Shown: positions 51,812 to 60,928, counted from the first letter of the stretch. The stretch is DNA of 62,900 nucleotides from Pseudomonas sp. GM74 (GCF_000282455.1 NZ_AKJG01000153.1:1-62900), one strand, 5' to 3'. Translations and numbers: made by a program. The notes: generated by a model not told the origin, from the sequence alone.

Positions 51812-52741
51812 TTAATAGCCCAGGGACGTATCGACCGGGTTGTTCAGGGGGGCGCCTCGCGCCAGCCGGCGCGCGTTTTCGGCGATCTGGCTGGCGATGC
51901 AGTCGTGGGACGCCGCCGATGCCATGTGTGGCGTAACGATCACCCCGGGCATACACCACAGGCGATCATCGACTGGTAGGGGTTCATGCTCGAAGACGTC
52001 CAGCACAGCACCGCGCAGCTGACCGCTGCTCAATGCCTGTTGTAGATCGTCGATGCGTACGTGCTGGCCGCGACCGCAGTTGACGATCACTGCACCTGGC
52101 GCCAGAGCCTGGAAAGTTTCAGTACAGAGAATGCCCTGGGTAGCCGGGGTCAACGGCAGCAGGTTGATCAATAGATCGAGGCCTTGGAGAAAGCCGCTGA
52201 ACTCCCGATCGCCGCTGTGGCAGACCACGTTGGGTAGGTTTTTGACACTGCGCGCCCAGCCGCGAACGCTGTAGCCGGCACTGGCCAGGTCTTCGGCAAT
52301 GGCTGCGCCCAGCGAACCCAGGCCCATCACACCGACCTTGAAGTCCTTTGCCTGAATCTGTACCGGGCGCTGCCAGAGCAGGTCAGGCTGTTGCTGCAAG
52401 ACCTGGTCGAAACGTCGGTGATAGTGAATCACCGCCCAGCGTACGTACTCGGTCATGCCTTGGCGGTGCACGGGATCGACCACTCGGCACACGGTCAAAT
52501 TCGGGCAACTGGGATCGGTGTGCAAATGATCGACACCCGCGGCGACCGAATGCACCAGTTGCAGATTGGGCAGCGCGCCCAAACTGTTGGCCGGCGGGAA
52601 CCAACATGCGGCGACTTGTGCTTCACGGGCGACCGGGTCATCGGCCAGCACCACCCGTATGTCCGGCGCCTGACGGGCAAAGGCCGCCTGGAGCTGGCCG
52701 AGCAGGATGCTATCGCGCGACAGCAGTACGACGGTGTTCAT
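51812..52741 (-). CDS. D-2-hydroxyacid dehydrogenase (GhrA-like)
   Basis: A 309-residue NAD(P)-dependent reductase. VGVMGLGSLGAAIAEDLASAGYSVRGWARS is the nucleotide-binding motif, NLLPLTPATQGILCTETF and NCGRGQHVRIDDLQQAL are typical, DVFEHEPLP carries the Glu, and VTPHMAS the catalytic His. It reduces glyoxylate/2-oxoacids or oxidises 2-hydroxyacids. Its ATG overlaps the aldolase stop (52738-52741). Confidence 0.9.
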   Translation of the reverse strand: MNTVVLLSRDSILLGQLQAAFARQAPDIRVVLADDPVAREAQVAACWFPPANSLGALPNLQLVHSVAAGVDHLHTDPSCPNLTVCRVVDPVHRQGMTEYVRWAVIHYHRRFDQVLQQQPDLLWQRPVQIQAKDFKVGVMGLGSLGAAIAEDLASAGYSVRGWARSVKNLPNVVCHSGDREFSGFLQGLDLLINLLPLTPATQGILCTETFQALAPGAVIVNCGRGQHVRIDDLQQALSSGQLRGAVLDVFEHEPLPVDDRLWCMPGVIVTPHMASAASHDCIASQIAENARRLARGAPLNNPVDTSLGY

Positions 52742-53493
52742 GAGCAATAGGACTCGCGCTGATCTTCAATCAAGGTCAAGGCGGCATTCCAGCTCAGCCC
52801 CATGATCTCTTCGGCTTCGTCGCGGCCGAACTGTTCTGCGGTGTGTTTGCAGACGTCTTCGTTGGGATAGACCAACTGGCTGCCGCCGGCCAGCGCCGCG
52901 ACCTGCGCCTGGCACGCGCGCTCCAGGAAGTGAATTTCGTGGAAGGCTTCAGCCACGTTGCCTCCGGCTGCCAGCAGGCCATGGTTACGCAGGATCATGG
53001 CCTTGTGTGGCCCCAGGTCGGCGACCAGTCGTTCACGCTCGGCCAGCGACAGCGCAATGCCTTCATAGGTGTGATAAGCCAATTTGCCGTAGAACTTCAG
53101 CGCATGCTGGCTGATCGGTAACAGGCCTTGCTCCTGGGCGGCCACGGCCATACCGGCTGCGGTGTGGGTATGCACCACGCAATTGAGATCCGGGCGGGCC
53201 ATGTGGATCGCCGAATGAATCACGAAGCCGGCGGCATTGACACGGGTACGCTCGTTCGCACCGCCCACCACCTGACCGTACTGGTCTATGCGCACCAGGT
53301 CGCTGGCTTTCATGCGATCGAAGATCACACCGTAGCGGTTGATCAGGAAGTGGTGTTCAGGGCCTGGAATGCGCAGGGTGATGTGGGTGTCGATCAGGTC
53401 GGTCATGCGAAAGTACGCGACCAGTCGATACAGTGCGGCCAGCTCGCAGCGGGCTTTCCACTCGGCGGGGGCAAGGTTGTCGGGTGTGTACAT
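52738..53493 (-). CDS. class II aldolase/adducin-family protein
   Basis: A 251-residue metal-dependent aldolase-fold protein: FRMTDLIDTHITLRIPGPEHHFLINRYGV, AIHMARPDLNCVVHTHTAAGMAV (HTH ligand pair), and AMILRNHGLLAAGGNVAEAF (third His). It might cleave, isomerise or dehydrate a hydroxylated acid. It is the first gene of the operon, divergent from a LysR regulator (53681). Confidence 0.88.
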   Translation of the reverse strand: MYTPDNLAPAEWKARCELAALYRLVAYFRMTDLIDTHITLRIPGPEHHFLINRYGVIFDRMKASDLVRIDQYGQVVGGANERTRVNAAGFVIHSAIHMARPDLNCVVHTHTAAGMAVAAQEQGLLPISQHALKFYGKLAYHTYEGIALSLAERERLVADLGPHKAMILRNHGLLAAGGNVAEAFHEIHFLERACQAQVAALAGGSQLVYPNEDVCKHTAEQFGRDEAEEIMGLSWNAALTLIEDQRESYCS

Positions 53494-53634
53494 GTGAGTT
53501 CCTTGTTAATGCGCAAATTGGGTTGCGGTAACGGTGGCTGGCCAAGAGGGTGCAGCCCCATTCACCACCCACCGAAGTGCCCTGGATGATGCGTAGCTCT
53601 GGCGCCTTCCTGCTTTATCTCGTAGCCTCTATCA

Positions 53635-53650
53635 TTAAGCAATTTGCTAA
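53635..53650. promoter_or_regulatory. candidate LysR operator of the seven-gene operon
   Basis: TTAAGCAATTTGCTAA is an imperfect dyad (TTAGCAA arms) lying 30 bp before the LysR start and about 140 bp before the aldolase start. The length and AT-rich symmetry fit a LysR-type site in a divergent region. Confidence 0.4.
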
Positions 53651-53680
53651 TTCTTAAGTGCCGATTAAGTCACGCTAATA

Positions 53681-54697
53681 ATGGACATCAAGATGAGCAG
53701 CAAAAACTCGAATGAAGAGCTGATGCAGGCTAGATGGGGAGGGCGGCGTTTCCTCAACGATCGTCTGGATTGGAATTTATTGCGCACGTATCTGGCGATT
53801 GGTCAGGAAGGGAGCATCAGCCGTGCTGCGGCGCGGCTGTTCATTACTCAATCGGCCGTTAGTCAATCGCTCAAGCGGCTGGAAGATCAGTTGGAGTGCG
53901 CCTTGATTTCGCGCAAGGGGCCACGCTTCGATCTCACTGAGGCAGGAGAAGAAATACTGCGAATTGCCGAAGAGATGTACGGCAACGTGTCGCGCATCGG
54001 CTCGGCCATCGAAGGTCCCCAGGATGATGTGGTGGGGAAGGTTCGTCTGCTCTCGATCAGCCGGGTGCAATCGACGGTCTATGATGATTTTCTCGCGAAC
54101 TTTCATCTCAATCATCCGCGTGTGGAGTTGGAAATAGAGGTTATGCGCAGCTCCGACATACTCAGTTCGCTGATGCAGAAGACCGCCACCGTTGGTGTCG
54201 GTTTATGCCGCATCGCTCAACCCAAGCTTGAGCAGCGTTGTCTGATACGTCAGCGATATGCGTTCTTTTGCGGAAAACGCCATCGCTTTTTTGGCGTGCG
54301 TGGCCTCGATCTGGCTGAGCTGCAAGGGGAAAACTTTGTCAGCTTCACGAGCGACCAGATTGGCGGCAATCTTTCGCCGCTTACCGTGTTTCGTGACCAA
54401 CAGGGCTTCACCGGCAAGATCGTCGCTTCGTCATCAAACTTTGAAGAAATCCGCAGGTTGGTGATCGCAGGATTTGGTATCGGCTGTTTGCCAGAGCACT
54501 TACTCGATATTGATCTCTACAACGGTATGCTTTGGCGTCTGCCGCCCAGGGATGGTGTCTCCGATGTGGACATTCACTTGCTGTGGAACCGCGAGCAAAA
54601 AATGACTCATGCAGAAACTGTATTTCTTGAAAGTTTCCAGCATGCCATCGCAGTTGCAGAACAATCCGTTGATCAGAAGGCCGACAAGCAAGACTGA
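53681..54697 (+). CDS. LysR-family regulator of the seven-gene operon
   Basis: A 338-residue regulator with about 30 extra residues before the usual start (LDWNLLRTYLAIGQEGSISRAAARLFITQSAVSQSLKRLEDQL helix-turn-helix). The effector domain contains DDFLANFHLNHPRVELEIE and SSSNFEEIRRLVIAGFGIGCLP. It is divergent from the aldolase operon and is its probable activator. A shorter start, at the Met near residue 15, is possible. Confidence 0.88.
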   Translation: MDIKMSSKNSNEELMQARWGGRRFLNDRLDWNLLRTYLAIGQEGSISRAAARLFITQSAVSQSLKRLEDQLECALISRKGPRFDLTEAGEEILRIAEEMYGNVSRIGSAIEGPQDDVVGKVRLLSISRVQSTVYDDFLANFHLNHPRVELEIEVMRSSDILSSLMQKTATVGVGLCRIAQPKLEQRCLIRQRYAFFCGKRHRFFGVRGLDLAELQGENFVSFTSDQIGGNLSPLTVFRDQQGFTGKIVASSSNFEEIRRLVIAGFGIGCLPEHLLDIDLYNGMLWRLPPRDGVSDVDIHLLWNREQKMTHAETVFLESFQHAIAVAEQSVDQKADKQD

Positions 54698-54841
54698 CTT
54701 TGATTGGCATCATCGGTGATGGGTGTCGGCGCAATCCCGATAGGCTGCTGCCGCCATTGCGACACGCGCCGATGATCAGTCACCTCGCAACGCACCAGAT
54801 CTAAACTCAAAACAAATCACCGGTGTGGCCATTTTTGTGGC

Positions 54842-54890
54842 TTGACAGCCGCTCTTAAAGTCATATAGCTTGAAATCGTATACTTTCTAC
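54842..54890 (+). promoter_or_regulatory. promoter and 17-bp GntR operator of the amino acid importer
   Basis: TTGACA (54842-54847) and TATAGC (54864-54869), 16 bp apart, form a good sigma-70 promoter. AATCGTATACTTTCTAC at 54874-54890 follows straight after, over the expected transcription start, and is repeated exactly in reverse orientation at 61778-61794. A repressor bound there would block transcription. The GntR regulator encoded at 62010 is the likely owner. Confidence 0.75.
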
Positions 54891-54905
54891 CGAGTGGAGA
54901 AGCTG

Positions 54906-55928
54906 ATGACACGTCTAAGAGTTCTTTTCGCATCTACCGCAACAGCCCTAGGGCTTTCATTGGCAATTTCTGCACCGGTACAGGCCGATACCTTGTCGAA
55001 AATTCGAGAACGGGGAGTGCTTGTCTGTGGTGTGCACCCTGGCCTGGTCGGCTTTGGTGCGCCCAACAGTGCGGGTGACTGGCAGGGGTTTGATGCGGAT
55101 TTCTGCAAAGCATTTGCTGCGGCGATTTTCGAGAAGCCGAAAGTCAAGTTTGTCCCGCTGTCCGATCAGGCACGTTTCACGGCGCTGCAGAATGGCGAAG
55201 TGGATGTTCTCTCCCGGAACAGCACCTGGACCCTGACACGCGATACCACGATGGGGCTGCAATTTCCGGTGGTGGACTTCTTCGACGGCCAAGGCTTTCT
55301 GATCAACAAGAAACTGGGCGTCACCAAGGCGGCTGAACTCGATGGCGCTACGGTCTGCATCCAGCAGGGCACCACCAGCGAGTATGTGGTTCGCAACTTC
55401 TTCGACAAGCTGAAGATCAGTTTCAAGCCTGTGGTAATCGAAAGCGGTACTGAGTTTTTCTCGGCCTTTTTCGCAAGCCGCTGCGATGTAATCACCAGCG
55501 ATGTGTCGCAGTTGGCGGTTATCCGGCTCAACTCGGGCAACCCTGAAAACTACGTCATCCTTCCTGATGTGATCTCGAAATCGCCAATGGGTCCGGTCGT
55601 CCGGGGCGATGACAAGCACTTTGCAGACCTCGTCAAGTGGACAGTCTTCGCAACCTTTACTGCAGAAGAACTGGGTATCACTAAAGAAAACGTTAAACAA
55701 ATGCTCACCAGTAACAACGAGGACATCCGGCGCCTGTTGGGTGTAACGCCTGGTGTCGGGGCAGGGCTGGGTCTCAAGGATGACTGGGTGATCAATGTCA
55801 TCTCCGCGGTAGGCAACTACAAAGAAATCTTCGAGCGCAACGTGGGTGCAAACACGCCCTTGCAGATGAAGCGTGGCCAGAATTCACTGTGGTCGGACGG
55901 TGGTCTGCTGTACTCCCCGCTTTTCTGA
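54906..55928 (+). CDS. polar amino acid ABC transporter substrate-binding protein (AapJ-like)
   Basis: A 340-residue periplasmic binding protein with a signal peptide ending near Ala26 (ISAPVQA). TLSKIRERGVLVCGVHPGLVGFGAPNSAGDWQGFDADFCKAFAAAIF, LSRNSTWTLTRDTTMGLQF and CIQQGTTSEYVVRNFF match the AapJ/GltI general amino acid binding proteins. The start MTRLRV follows GGAGAAG, and its operator is immediately upstream. Two permease genes follow. Confidence 0.92.
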   Translation: MTRLRVLFASTATALGLSLAISAPVQADTLSKIRERGVLVCGVHPGLVGFGAPNSAGDWQGFDADFCKAFAAAIFEKPKVKFVPLSDQARFTALQNGEVDVLSRNSTWTLTRDTTMGLQFPVVDFFDGQGFLINKKLGVTKAAELDGATVCIQQGTTSEYVVRNFFDKLKISFKPVVIESGTEFFSAFFASRCDVITSDVSQLAVIRLNSGNPENYVILPDVISKSPMGPVVRGDDKHFADLVKWTVFATFTAEELGITKENVKQMLTSNNEDIRRLLGVTPGVGAGLGLKDDWVINVISAVGNYKEIFERNVGANTPLQMKRGQNSLWSDGGLLYSPLF

Positions 55929-55990
55929 TCCGTGATGTGAATGGCTCAAACGCCGCATAGATGGCGAATCAGAAACGAGAGGTGAAGGTC

Positions 55991-57127
55991 ATGTCGGCAA
56001 GAGATGGCGCAGTTAAACACCAACACCGGGCTGTCACGGTGTTGGTCCAGCTTGTAGTACTCACGGCTGTCGTGATTGTGGTTTGGTATTTCGGGCACGT
56101 GATCAACGAGCGCCTGACACAGAAAGGGATCAATACCGGGTTCAGCTTTCTGTGGACTCGCGCCGGCTTCGACCTCAGTGAAAGCATGATTGCTTTCAGC
56201 GGTGACAAATCATATGCGTACGCCTTGCTCGCGGGGTTTTCGAACACGTTGAAAGTGGCACTCTGCGCCATTGTATTCTCCGTGCTGATCGGGGTATTGG
56301 CGGCGCTGGCTCAGTTGTCCAAATTCGGCCTGGCCAGACGAATTGCCAAAGTGTATGTCTCGACGATCCGCAATACGCCGCTGCTGCTGCAGTTGTTCTT
56401 CTGGTTCGCTGTTTTTACTTACGGCTTACCGGTAGTCCGGGAGGCTTTGGAACCGGTACCGGGTGTGTTCATCAGTAATCGCGGGATCAATTTTCCGTGG
56501 CCGACTCCCTTCGCATTGATGGCGATCGTCGCGATCTTCTGCACCGCTGTGGCGTTGATCTTGAGAAGCGTGAGGACCGGTGGCAGTGCACTGAAAAATC
56601 CGGGAGCCTTACTGATACTCCTGAGCCTGTTTGCTTTTGTGTCCACGGCTTATGCCCTGTGGTCCGGGCAAATGACATTTGAATGGCCCACGGCAAGCAA
56701 GTTTTCAATCGGCGGCGGCGGGCACTTTTCTCCCGAGTTCATGAGTATGTTCATCGGGCTCTCGGTGTACACCGGCACTTATATAGCCGAAGCGATCCGT
56801 GGGGCCGTGCAGTCCATTGCCCAGGGACAGATTGCAGCCGGTTATGCGCTGGGCCTGACGCACTTTGGCGTGCTGCGTTACATCGTGATGCCACAAGCGT
56901 TCCGGATCGCGATGCCGGCGGTAGTCAGTGAACTACTGAACCTGATGAAAAACAGTTCGCTCGGTGTTGCCGTGGGATACCCGGAACTGGTCTCGGCGGG
57001 AAATACCGCCATGAATCAAACGGGGCAGGCCATCGAATTGATCAGCATTTTCATGCTGGTTTACGTCACGGTAAACATTATTACGACGCGGGTAATCGGT
57101 CTTTGGGAGAAACATTATGTCTGGTGA
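55991..57127 (+). CDS. polar amino acid ABC transporter permease 1 (AapQ-like)
   Basis: A 378-residue permease. After a first helix (VLVQLVVLTAVVIVVWYFG) it has GFSNTLKVALCAIVFSVLIGVLAAL, RNTPLLLQLFFWFAVFTYGLP and the coupling loop EAIRGAVQSIAQGQIAAGYALG, the AapQ layout with a long insertion between helices. The ATG at 55991 has AGAGGTGAAGG upstream, so it is preferred over the one at 55961. It overlaps the next gene by 11 bp. Confidence 0.9.
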   Translation: MSARDGAVKHQHRAVTVLVQLVVLTAVVIVVWYFGHVINERLTQKGINTGFSFLWTRAGFDLSESMIAFSGDKSYAYALLAGFSNTLKVALCAIVFSVLIGVLAALAQLSKFGLARRIAKVYVSTIRNTPLLLQLFFWFAVFTYGLPVVREALEPVPGVFISNRGINFPWPTPFALMAIVAIFCTAVALILRSVRTGGSALKNPGALLILLSLFAFVSTAYALWSGQMTFEWPTASKFSIGGGGHFSPEFMSMFIGLSVYTGTYIAEAIRGAVQSIAQGQIAAGYALGLTHFGVLRYIVMPQAFRIAMPAVVSELLNLMKNSSLGVAVGYPELVSAGNTAMNQTGQAIELISIFMLVYVTVNIITTRVIGLWEKHYVW

Positions 57128-58208
57128 TCTGAATAATGGTGCCCAAGTGTCGATTGCCGCACCCTTGACGCTAATCCAGCGCCTCAAAGGCCTGGGTTCA
57201 GGTATGCCAAGCCGGATTGTGCTCGGCGCACTGTTTCTCTGGGGCGTCGTTCTGGTTGGCCCAGGTATCTTCAAATGGTTGTTGCTGGATGCAACCTTCA
57301 GCGGCGATGCCGCGCTATGCCACCAGAACGGAGGCGCTTGTTGGGCGTTCATCGGCACCAAGCTCAATCTCATCCTGTTCGGGGCCTATCCTCCCGAGTC
57401 GCTTTGGCGTCCGATCACCTTCGTTGCATTGATCGCGGCGGTTGCGCTCTGGTGTTTGCTTCGGGTCCGCCATCACACAACAGCCATTGTGCTGTGGGTA
57501 CTGGCCGCGTTGATTGGTTATCTATTGATGAGTGGCGGACTGTTCGGTCTTGAGTCAGTGGATCGTGCGCGTTGGGGTGGACTGCCGATTACCCTGCTGA
57601 TCAGCATTGCCGGCCTTGTGTGTGCGTTCCCTCTGGGTGTGCTGCTGGCGATGGGGTGTCGGTCGCAGATGCCGCTTGTCTCTGTTCCGTGCCGGCTTTA
57701 TGTCGATCTGATTCGCAGTGTTCCGGCGATCACCATTGTCTTCATGACCTTTGCGATCATTCCGTTGATCCTTCCGGACGAGCTTATTTTCGACAAGCTT
57801 TTTCGGGCAGGTATCGGTCTCTCGCTGTTTACCGCCGCGTACTTTTCCGAAGCCTTGCGCGGTGCCCTGCAAGCACTTTCAGTCGGTCAGCGCCAAGCGT
57901 CGGCAAGCCTGGGGTTCGGCTATTGGGGCAGTCATGCCTACGTCATCTTGCCGCAAGTCATCGCCCATTCGCTGCAACCGATTGCCAACATCGCCATCGC
58001 GTTCGTCAAGAACAGTTCGCTGTTGATGATCATCGGACTTTTCGATTTGCTTGGATCGGCAAGATCAAGCCTTTATGACGAAAACTGGCAAGGGTTCTAC
58101 AAGGAGCTCTATCTGTTTGTCGGCGTCATCTACTTCGTTATTTGTATGTATATCCAACACTACGTCGCGGCGATTGAACGTGAGCGTAGGGCCCGCCTGT
58201 ATCAATAA
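57117..58208 (+). CDS. polar amino acid ABC transporter permease 2 (AapM-like)
   Basis: A 363-residue permease with WGGLPITLLISIAGLVCAFPLGVLLAMG, RSVPAITIVFMTFAIIPLIL and the coupling loop EALRGALQALSVGQRQASASLGFGYW. It is the AapM partner of the preceding gene. It ends in TAATG overlapping the ridA start (58208), so translation is coupled. Confidence 0.9.
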   Translation: MSGDLNNGAQVSIAAPLTLIQRLKGLGSGMPSRIVLGALFLWGVVLVGPGIFKWLLLDATFSGDAALCHQNGGACWAFIGTKLNLILFGAYPPESLWRPITFVALIAAVALWCLLRVRHHTTAIVLWVLAALIGYLLMSGGLFGLESVDRARWGGLPITLLISIAGLVCAFPLGVLLAMGCRSQMPLVSVPCRLYVDLIRSVPAITIVFMTFAIIPLILPDELIFDKLFRAGIGLSLFTAAYFSEALRGALQALSVGQRQASASLGFGYWGSHAYVILPQVIAHSLQPIANIAIAFVKNSSLLMIIGLFDLLGSARSSLYDENWQGFYKELYLFVGVIYFVICMYIQHYVAAIERERRARLYQ

Positions 58209-58609
58209 TGGATGCCTCCATGAAAGAAATAATAGAAGTACCGTTTTTATCTGACGCGCTCAGACGTTTGAATACACCGACCTCTTTGTTGATTCGCTCG
58301 GGTTCGATGCTTTATACCTGTGGCCTGCCGCCGCTCGATCCGCTGACCGGGAATATTGTTCGAGGTACGATTGCTGAACAGACTCACGCGGTATTGCAGG
58401 TGATGAAAGTTGTTCTTGAATCGGCAGGGTCGTGCCTCGATAACGTCGTGAAAACCACGATTTTCGTGACCGATCCATCGATGATGGATGAGGTGAACGC
58501 CGTGTATCGCGAGTACTTTCCTGAAAACCCACCTGTCCGGTCATTCGTTGCAGTCAAGCCATGGCCGTTTCCGTTTGATATTGAAATCGATGTCGTCGCC
58601 CATCATTAG
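58208..58609 (+). CDS. RidA-family imine deaminase (importer operon copy)
   Basis: A 133-residue RidA-family protein: LIRSGSMLYTCGLPPLDPLTGNI, VLQVMKVVLESAGSCLDNVVKTTIFVTDPSMMDEVNAVY, PPVRSFVAVKPWPFPFDIEIDVVAHH. The active-site Arg and Glu (VRSF, EIDV) are kept. Its coupling to an amino acid importer and an ornithine-cyclodeaminase-family gene suggests removal of an imine intermediate. Confidence 0.88.
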   Translation: MDASMKEIIEVPFLSDALRRLNTPTSLLIRSGSMLYTCGLPPLDPLTGNIVRGTIAEQTHAVLQVMKVVLESAGSCLDNVVKTTIFVTDPSMMDEVNAVYREYFPENPPVRSFVAVKPWPFPFDIEIDVVAHH

Positions 58610-58769
58610 AAAACGGAAGTGGCGGGTTGTATTTTGTAAGAACTAACAGTTCTCCTGGTCGCTACAAGCTAATTAACTAGTTGGTTTAATAATCTTTCCC
58701 ATGAACTCGAACTGAGTTGTTTCGACGTTTAAGGTTTTCTGTCAGATGCTCGATGAAGGAATGTATTCG

Positions 58770-59726
58770 ATGAAAAATGACATTGCCGTACTTGATTCAA
58801 CTCAAGTGGCCAAACTGATCGGCCAGATTGATGTGCTGTCCGCAATGCGTCGTATGTTCCTGGCGTTGGGACAGGAAAAGGCTGTGCAACCGCCACAACT
58901 GCGCAATCCGTTTCCCAACGGGCAAGGCAACTTTATCAGCTACCTTGGAACGCTTGCCGAGGAGCGGGTCTTTGGTGCAAAACTCTCACCCTATATCCCG
59001 CGTCCGGAAGGGGCCCTGGTGACGGCCTGGACGTTGATGATGTCGATGGATGACGGTCAACCTCGCTTGCTCTGTGATTCGGGGCAATTGACGGCTGAGC
59101 GAACAGCGGGCACGACAGCGCTCGCCGTCGATTTACTTGCGCCCGCGCAGGTCAGCAAACTGGCCGTAGTGGGAGTAGGGCGGTTGGGGCAGGCTCATGT
59201 CCGGCATGTTTCGGCATTGCGCGAGTGGGGGGATATCAGGCTGTACGCACCCAACATTGACGCTCTACCAGTGTCCGAGCAGCAGGCACTCCGGGACCTC
59301 GATCCGCGCGTCAGCATTCATACCGAACTGGCCAGTGCAGTTGATGATGCGGATGTCATCCTGCTGTGCACCTCGGCCGGTCATACGGTGCTTGACCCGG
59401 CTGTGCTGAAAAAGCCTGCGCTGATCACGTCCATTTGCACCAATGCCCCACTGGCGCACGAAGTACCTCCTGAATCCCTGCTGAACATGAGCGTTTATTG
59501 CGATTACCGGGTTACCACGCCCGACAGTGCAGGGGAAATGCGCTTGGCAAAAGACCAGCATGGCTGGTTACCCGAGAGTATTTGCGCAGATTTGCCCGAG
59601 CTGATGACGGGAGCCGCCCGACTTCCCGATCCCGAGCGCCATACCTTCTTCCGCTCAATCGGACTGGGGCTGGAGGATATCGCCATTGCCAATGAGCTTT
59701 ATCAGCTGCATATGAAGAACAACTGA
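58770..59726 (+). CDS. ornithine cyclodeaminase / mu-crystallin family protein
   Basis: A 318-residue NAD(P)-dependent enzyme. LDSTQVAKLIGQIDVLSAMRRMF and the GALVTAWTLMMSMDDGQPRLLCDSGQLTAERTAGTTALAVDLLA core are followed by the Rossmann motif LAVVGVGRLGQAHVRHVSAL. Members include ketimine and pyrroline-2-carboxylate reductases, alanine and ornithine cyclodeaminases. Next to RidA, a ketimine-related role is most likely. The ATG at 58770 follows GAAGGA by nine bases; earlier ATGs have poorer sites. Confidence 0.87.
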   Translation: MKNDIAVLDSTQVAKLIGQIDVLSAMRRMFLALGQEKAVQPPQLRNPFPNGQGNFISYLGTLAEERVFGAKLSPYIPRPEGALVTAWTLMMSMDDGQPRLLCDSGQLTAERTAGTTALAVDLLAPAQVSKLAVVGVGRLGQAHVRHVSALREWGDIRLYAPNIDALPVSEQQALRDLDPRVSIHTELASAVDDADVILLCTSAGHTVLDPAVLKKPALITSICTNAPLAHEVPPESLLNMSVYCDYRVTTPDSAGEMRLAKDQHGWLPESICADLPELMTGAARLPDPERHTFFRSIGLGLEDIAIANELYQLHMKNN

Positions 59727-59766
59727 GTAGAGGTTCAGAAGTCGTTCTGCCTATTTCAGCGTAATA

Positions 59767-59800
59767 ATAAGCCGGGGGATGGAAGCATCCCCCGGCTTAT
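59767..59800. terminator. strong perfect hairpin between the importer operon and capA-type gene
   Basis: ATAAGCCGGGGGATG (59767-59781) and CATCCCCCGGCTTAT (59786-59800) pair perfectly over 15 bp with a GAAG loop, 40 bp after the upstream stop and 15 bp before the next start. It can work from either strand. The CGGGAGG ribosome binding site of the CapA-like gene follows directly. Confidence 0.75.
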
Positions 59801-59815
59801 ATCCGGGAGGTTGCC

Positions 59816-60928
59816 ATGGCAGCTGTTACCGATACGCTGAAGCTGTTTCTCTGCGGCGACGTCATGACCGCCCGCGGCATCGACGCAGTACTGCCGTATC
59901 CTGGCGATCCGCGGCTTTACGAAGCTTACGTCAAGAATGCTGGCGATTACGTCCGGCTGGCAGAACGAGTCAATGGCTCGATTCCCCGCCCAGTCGATTT
60001 CACCTATGTCTGGGGCGCAGCGCTGGATGAATTCGAATTTCGCCAGCCACACGCACGCATCATCAATCTGGAAACTGCAGTGTCCCGCCGCGGACGACCG
60101 GAGCCAAAGGGCATCAATTACCGCATGAGCCCGGAGAACTTCCCGGCCATCAGCGCAGCCGGCATCGACTGCTGCGTGCTGGCCAACAACCATGTGCTGG
60201 ACTGGGGGGGTGCCGGCCTGGCCGATACGTTAGATACCCTGGCGAGCAATGGTATGTGCAGCGCCGGCGCCGGGCACAACCGGCAATCTGCTGAAGCGCC
60301 CGCCGTGTTGCTGCAACCTGGCGGGCGGCGCTTGCTGGTGTTTGGCCTCGGCGCACCCGACAGTGGCATTGCGTCGGACTGGGCCGCCACGGATAAGGGG
60401 GCGGGCGTTGCGCGGCTGGAGGACCTATCGAGGCAAAGCCTGCGCAATGTAGCCAAACGGATTCTCAAGGGCAAAAAACCGCGGGATCTAGTGGTCGCCT
60501 CTATTCACTGGGGCAGCAACTGGGGGTTCGATATCCCGCGCGAGCAGCGCTGGTTCGCCCATGCCTTAATCGACGAGGCCGGAGTTGACGTGGTGCACGG
60601 GCATTCCTCGCACCACGTCAAAGGCATCGAGGTGTACCGCGAACACCTGATTCTCTATGGCTGCGGTGATCTTCTGAACGATTACGAAGGCATCGATGGC
60701 TACACAGCCTTTCGCGGCGACCTGGGGCTTCTATACTTTGCCTCGCTGGGCCCAGGCGGGCACCTGCAGTCGCTGGACTTGATACCCACCCGGCTGTGTC
60801 GCTTTCGCATCTGTCGCGCCGAAGGGGATGACCGTCAATGGCTGCACGACACCCTTTCTCGCGAGTGCGCACGCTTGGGCAGCAGCATCCAGCCGGGCGC
60901 GAAAAATGCCTTTGAGTTGCGTTGGTGA
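59816..60928 (+). CDS. CapA-family metallophosphatase-like protein
   Basis: A 370-residue protein of the CapA/PgsA poly-gamma-glutamate-biosynthesis family, now seen as calcineurin-like phosphatases. LKLFLCGDVMTARGID starts the fold, INLETAVS and NNHVLDWG carry Glu and Asn-His, VVASIHWGSNWGF and VVHGHSSHHVKGIEVY the remaining His, and GCGDLLNDYEG the end. No signal peptide, so it is cytosolic. It sits between the importer operon and the convergent ATPase gene and has more G+C than its neighbours. Confidence 0.87.
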   Translation: MAAVTDTLKLFLCGDVMTARGIDAVLPYPGDPRLYEAYVKNAGDYVRLAERVNGSIPRPVDFTYVWGAALDEFEFRQPHARIINLETAVSRRGRPEPKGINYRMSPENFPAISAAGIDCCVLANNHVLDWGGAGLADTLDTLASNGMCSAGAGHNRQSAEAPAVLLQPGGRRLLVFGLGAPDSGIASDWAATDKGAGVARLEDLSRQSLRNVAKRILKGKKPRDLVVASIHWGSNWGFDIPREQRWFAHALIDEAGVDVVHGHSSHHVKGIEVYREHLILYGCGDLLNDYEGIDGYTAFRGDLGLLYFASLGPGGHLQSLDLIPTRLCRFRICRAEGDDRQWLHDTLSRECARLGSSIQPGAKNAFELRW

